This document shows, piece after piece, positions 38,950-40,708 of a stretch of DNA of 40,708 nucleotides. The translations under genes were made by a program, and so were the position numbers. The first letter of the stretch is position 1; each line of letters starts with the position of its first letter. Origin of the DNA: Poteriospumella lacustris (taxonomy: Eukaryota; Sar; Chrysophyceae; Chromulinales; Dinobryaceae); NCBI GenBank assembly GCA_008000375.1, contig SMOI01000156.1, forward strand, positions 15,277 to 55,984, given 5' to 3'. The notes under the pieces are model-generated. The model was not told the DNA's origin. It ran no database searches and saw only the letters and a list, made by a program, of their open reading frames with translations.

Positions 38950-39436
38950 ATTGTTGAAGCTTTTTTTTCGTTGGATAATAAAGTAATGAAAGCTATCAAC
39001 TGCCAACTGCCATCCGCTGTTCTTCTTCTTGCGCGGGGATGCAATTTGGCGATAATAGATGAGGAAAGATCGTGGACAGCAGCAGGACGCTGCCGCGGGT
39101 AGACCTCACCATTTTCCAACGGCTACTTCGATTTCGCAGAAAAGAGGCGGATTTTCTTGGAGGTGCCGTTTCACAAGTCTGCACACGAAGACGACCAGGA
39201 AGCGTTTTTTTTTCTTGTGCTCCCGACCGCAGCGACGAATTCAAGTCAAGTCGTCGCTTGAATGATTAGCTAGTGGCGATTAGGCGCTGATATACCAAAC
39301 ATTTCATAACTATACTGGAAGTTGACCGACTGTGTCAATTCCCCCTTGAAATTTGAAATTATTGAGATCGTCGTATTATCGGAGGAAGTTCACAATACAG
39401 TTTGTCATTGATTGATATTTCCATCTCCTCCTCGAA
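38950..39436. promoter_or_regulatory. Divergent promoter region, 54-residue-repeat gene / dynein heavy chain
   Basis: 487 nt between two divergent starts, with several T runs. It must serve both genes. I looked for an RFX-type X-box palindrome and saw no clear one. Confidence 0.5.
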
Positions 39437-40708
39437 ATGGATATTTTATCAGACGATCGTGTCCAATGGATACGACAGAAAGTCGTCCTAGCTTTGGACA
39501 TTTCTATTGATTGCTTCAACGATCATTTTACTGAAACTCTAGAGAGAGCTAGATCTGCTGGAGTCGCTCGTGAGCAAATTCGGGATTTCCTCAGCGAAAG
39601 ATGTGGCTCAGGAACCGCTATCTTTTTTGCAAGTCACCATTGGACGGAACAAAACGAAGGTCAGTCTCACAATCTATGTTATATGCGTCCTTTAATCTTA
39701 ATTAATTGATCTTGATACAGTGCAAGAGGAAATCGAAGTTGAAGATGAAGAGGCTAATGAACCTGCAAGTGAGGAGGCGCCAGCCCCAGCAGGAGAAGAG
39801 GCCGGAGAAAAACCCGCCGATGCACCTTCAGCCGAATCTAAACCCGCTGCTGCCGCTCCTGAATCGAAACCAGAAGGCGATGCAGCAGCGCCGGCTGGTG
39901 ACCAACCGGCGGCCGACCAACCAGTTAAGGAAAAGAAGTTCAAGAAAGTCATGATTTCCAAACTGATTACGGTGGCCAAAAGCAAAATGTTCATGAGTGT
40001 TGAACACCTATTGCCTGAAATGCATGAGAAGACTGTGGCTTACTTCATCAGAAGCTTCGATGGTGTGGTTCCTCGTATTTCAGAATCTCCAGATGCCACA
40101 GTCATGGCCTCGCAGTTGGAGTTCAATGTGATGTTTGGTGAAGTTCTGCAAGGCATTGCGAACGTGATGCAGCATATCTACATGCCCGTCGTGCAAAAGG
40201 GCAAGATTACCGATGATTTGGACATTGCTGAAGAGGCAAAAGCTCCCGAGGCGCGCGAGTCGCTCCGAAATGAGTTGAATCTGAATATTGCCAAATTTGA
40301 ACAGCAAATCCGCCATGTGGTCGTTCAGTCTAAGGGTGATACACGTTTGACGATTCCAAATCTGAACATCACTAATCCTGTTACGGCCTCTGAGGATTCA
40401 CATATCGTGACGGAGATTGAATCAGCAGTCAGTTCATGGACCAAGGTTCTTCTGGAGGCCGTGGACATGGAGCATCAGAAAATGACCAAGAGTACTCGTA
40501 CTCCTCTGGGTGAAATCGACTTTTGGCGCGAAAGAAACGCCAATCTCAGTGCCTTATATGATCAACTCAACTCTCCAAAGGTGCAAATGATGGTGGAAGT
40601 CTTGCGTCGCGTAGACAATCCTCATCTCAGTACCTTCAATTATCATTTCGGTGACTTGGCGAAAATGTACTTGGAAGCCCGCAACAACGTCAAGTTTTTG
40701 TCGACGTT
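39437..40708 (+). CDS. Axonemal dynein heavy chain, N-terminal part (cut by window end)
   Basis: ATP-driven motor subunit of cilia and flagella. Only the tail start is in the window. Exon 1 39437-39659 starts MDILSDDRVQWIRQKV. A 61-nt GT-AG intron (phase 1) follows, then exon 2 from 39721 to beyond the window. After an Ala/Pro/Glu-rich linker (about residues 76-140) the dynein N-terminal domain 1 begins. Its signature is TPLGEIDFWRERNANLSALYDQL, followed by a helical stretch. The short first block with DxRVxWIR and the EIDFWRERNANLSAL reading resemble inner-arm I1-type heavy chains (DNAH10/DNAH2-like), but the subtype is an inference. Motor domains are outside the window. Confidence 0.88.

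Noticed and set aside
1-40708. tRNA, rRNA, CRISPR or bacterial operon features
   Set aside because: No cloverleaf-compatible A/B box pair, rRNA-like stretch or spaced short repeat array was recognised in the spacers, and the DNA is eukaryotic.

Overview
The window is nuclear DNA of a eukaryote. Genes carry short GT-AG introns (about 56-127 nt, most 56-82), long intronless coding stretches, the standard genetic code and tight spacing. An axonemal-type dynein heavy chain implies a motile cilium or flagellum at some life stage. A bacterial-type FadE acyl-CoA dehydrogenase, a plant/protist-style two-pore K+ channel with EF-hand-like loops, and a very divergent IP3R/RyR-like channel point to a free-living protist rather than an animal, fungus or land plant. 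I cannot name the lineage from sequence alone.

Layout. 1-1106: no convincing gene. 1107-2333 (-): unrecognised Ser-rich protein. 2868-5299 (-): FadE-like acyl-CoA dehydrogenase, 4 exons. 5786-15907 (-): a 3373-residue IP3R/RyR-like Ca2+-channel protein in one exon. 16360-17501 (+): isoaspartyl peptidase/asparaginase. 17821-18909 (+): coiled coil joined to a trypsin-like protease, lying between two 47-nt imperfect direct repeats. 19442-23498 (+): CSDE1/UNR-like multi-cold-shock-domain RNA-binding protein, 5 exons. 23822-24733 (-): proteasome-alpha-like protein with an apparent signal peptide. 25043-25850 (+): KDM8/JMJD5-like JmjC oxygenase, frameshifted.

25315-34994 is a complex rearrangement. 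A block of about 3.5 kb (KDM8 3' part, K2P channel, CPSF2 N-terminal part) occurs twice in direct orientation, about 6.14 kb apart. Between the copies lies a palindrome of about 3.3 kb (28858-30462 against 30473-32114, 10-nt loop). Each arm carries one copy of an unrecognised coiled-coil/membrane protein gene followed by a 5'-truncated KDM8 fragment. The first CPSF2 copy is cut off at the junction and the second is full length. Both have the same in-frame TAA, and all three KDM8 copies share the same frameshift, so these lesions or recoding sites predate the duplication.

37048-38949 (-) encodes a long helical protein with an exact 54-residue repeat marked by R-[RK]-x-S or close variants. In a continuous helix 54 residues span about 8 nm, the tubulin dimer spacing. 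It is divergent to the start of a dynein heavy chain gene (39437 onward, cut by the window end). I consider this protein and the palindromic duplication the two most notable things in the window.

Functionally the genes are a mixture of housekeeping functions (beta-oxidation, peptide repair, mRNA 3'-end processing, translation control, ion transport, cilia) with no operon-like logic. Several neighbours share divergent promoters (IP3R-like/asparaginase, proteasome-like/KDM8, K2P/CPSF2, 54-residue-repeat protein/dynein).
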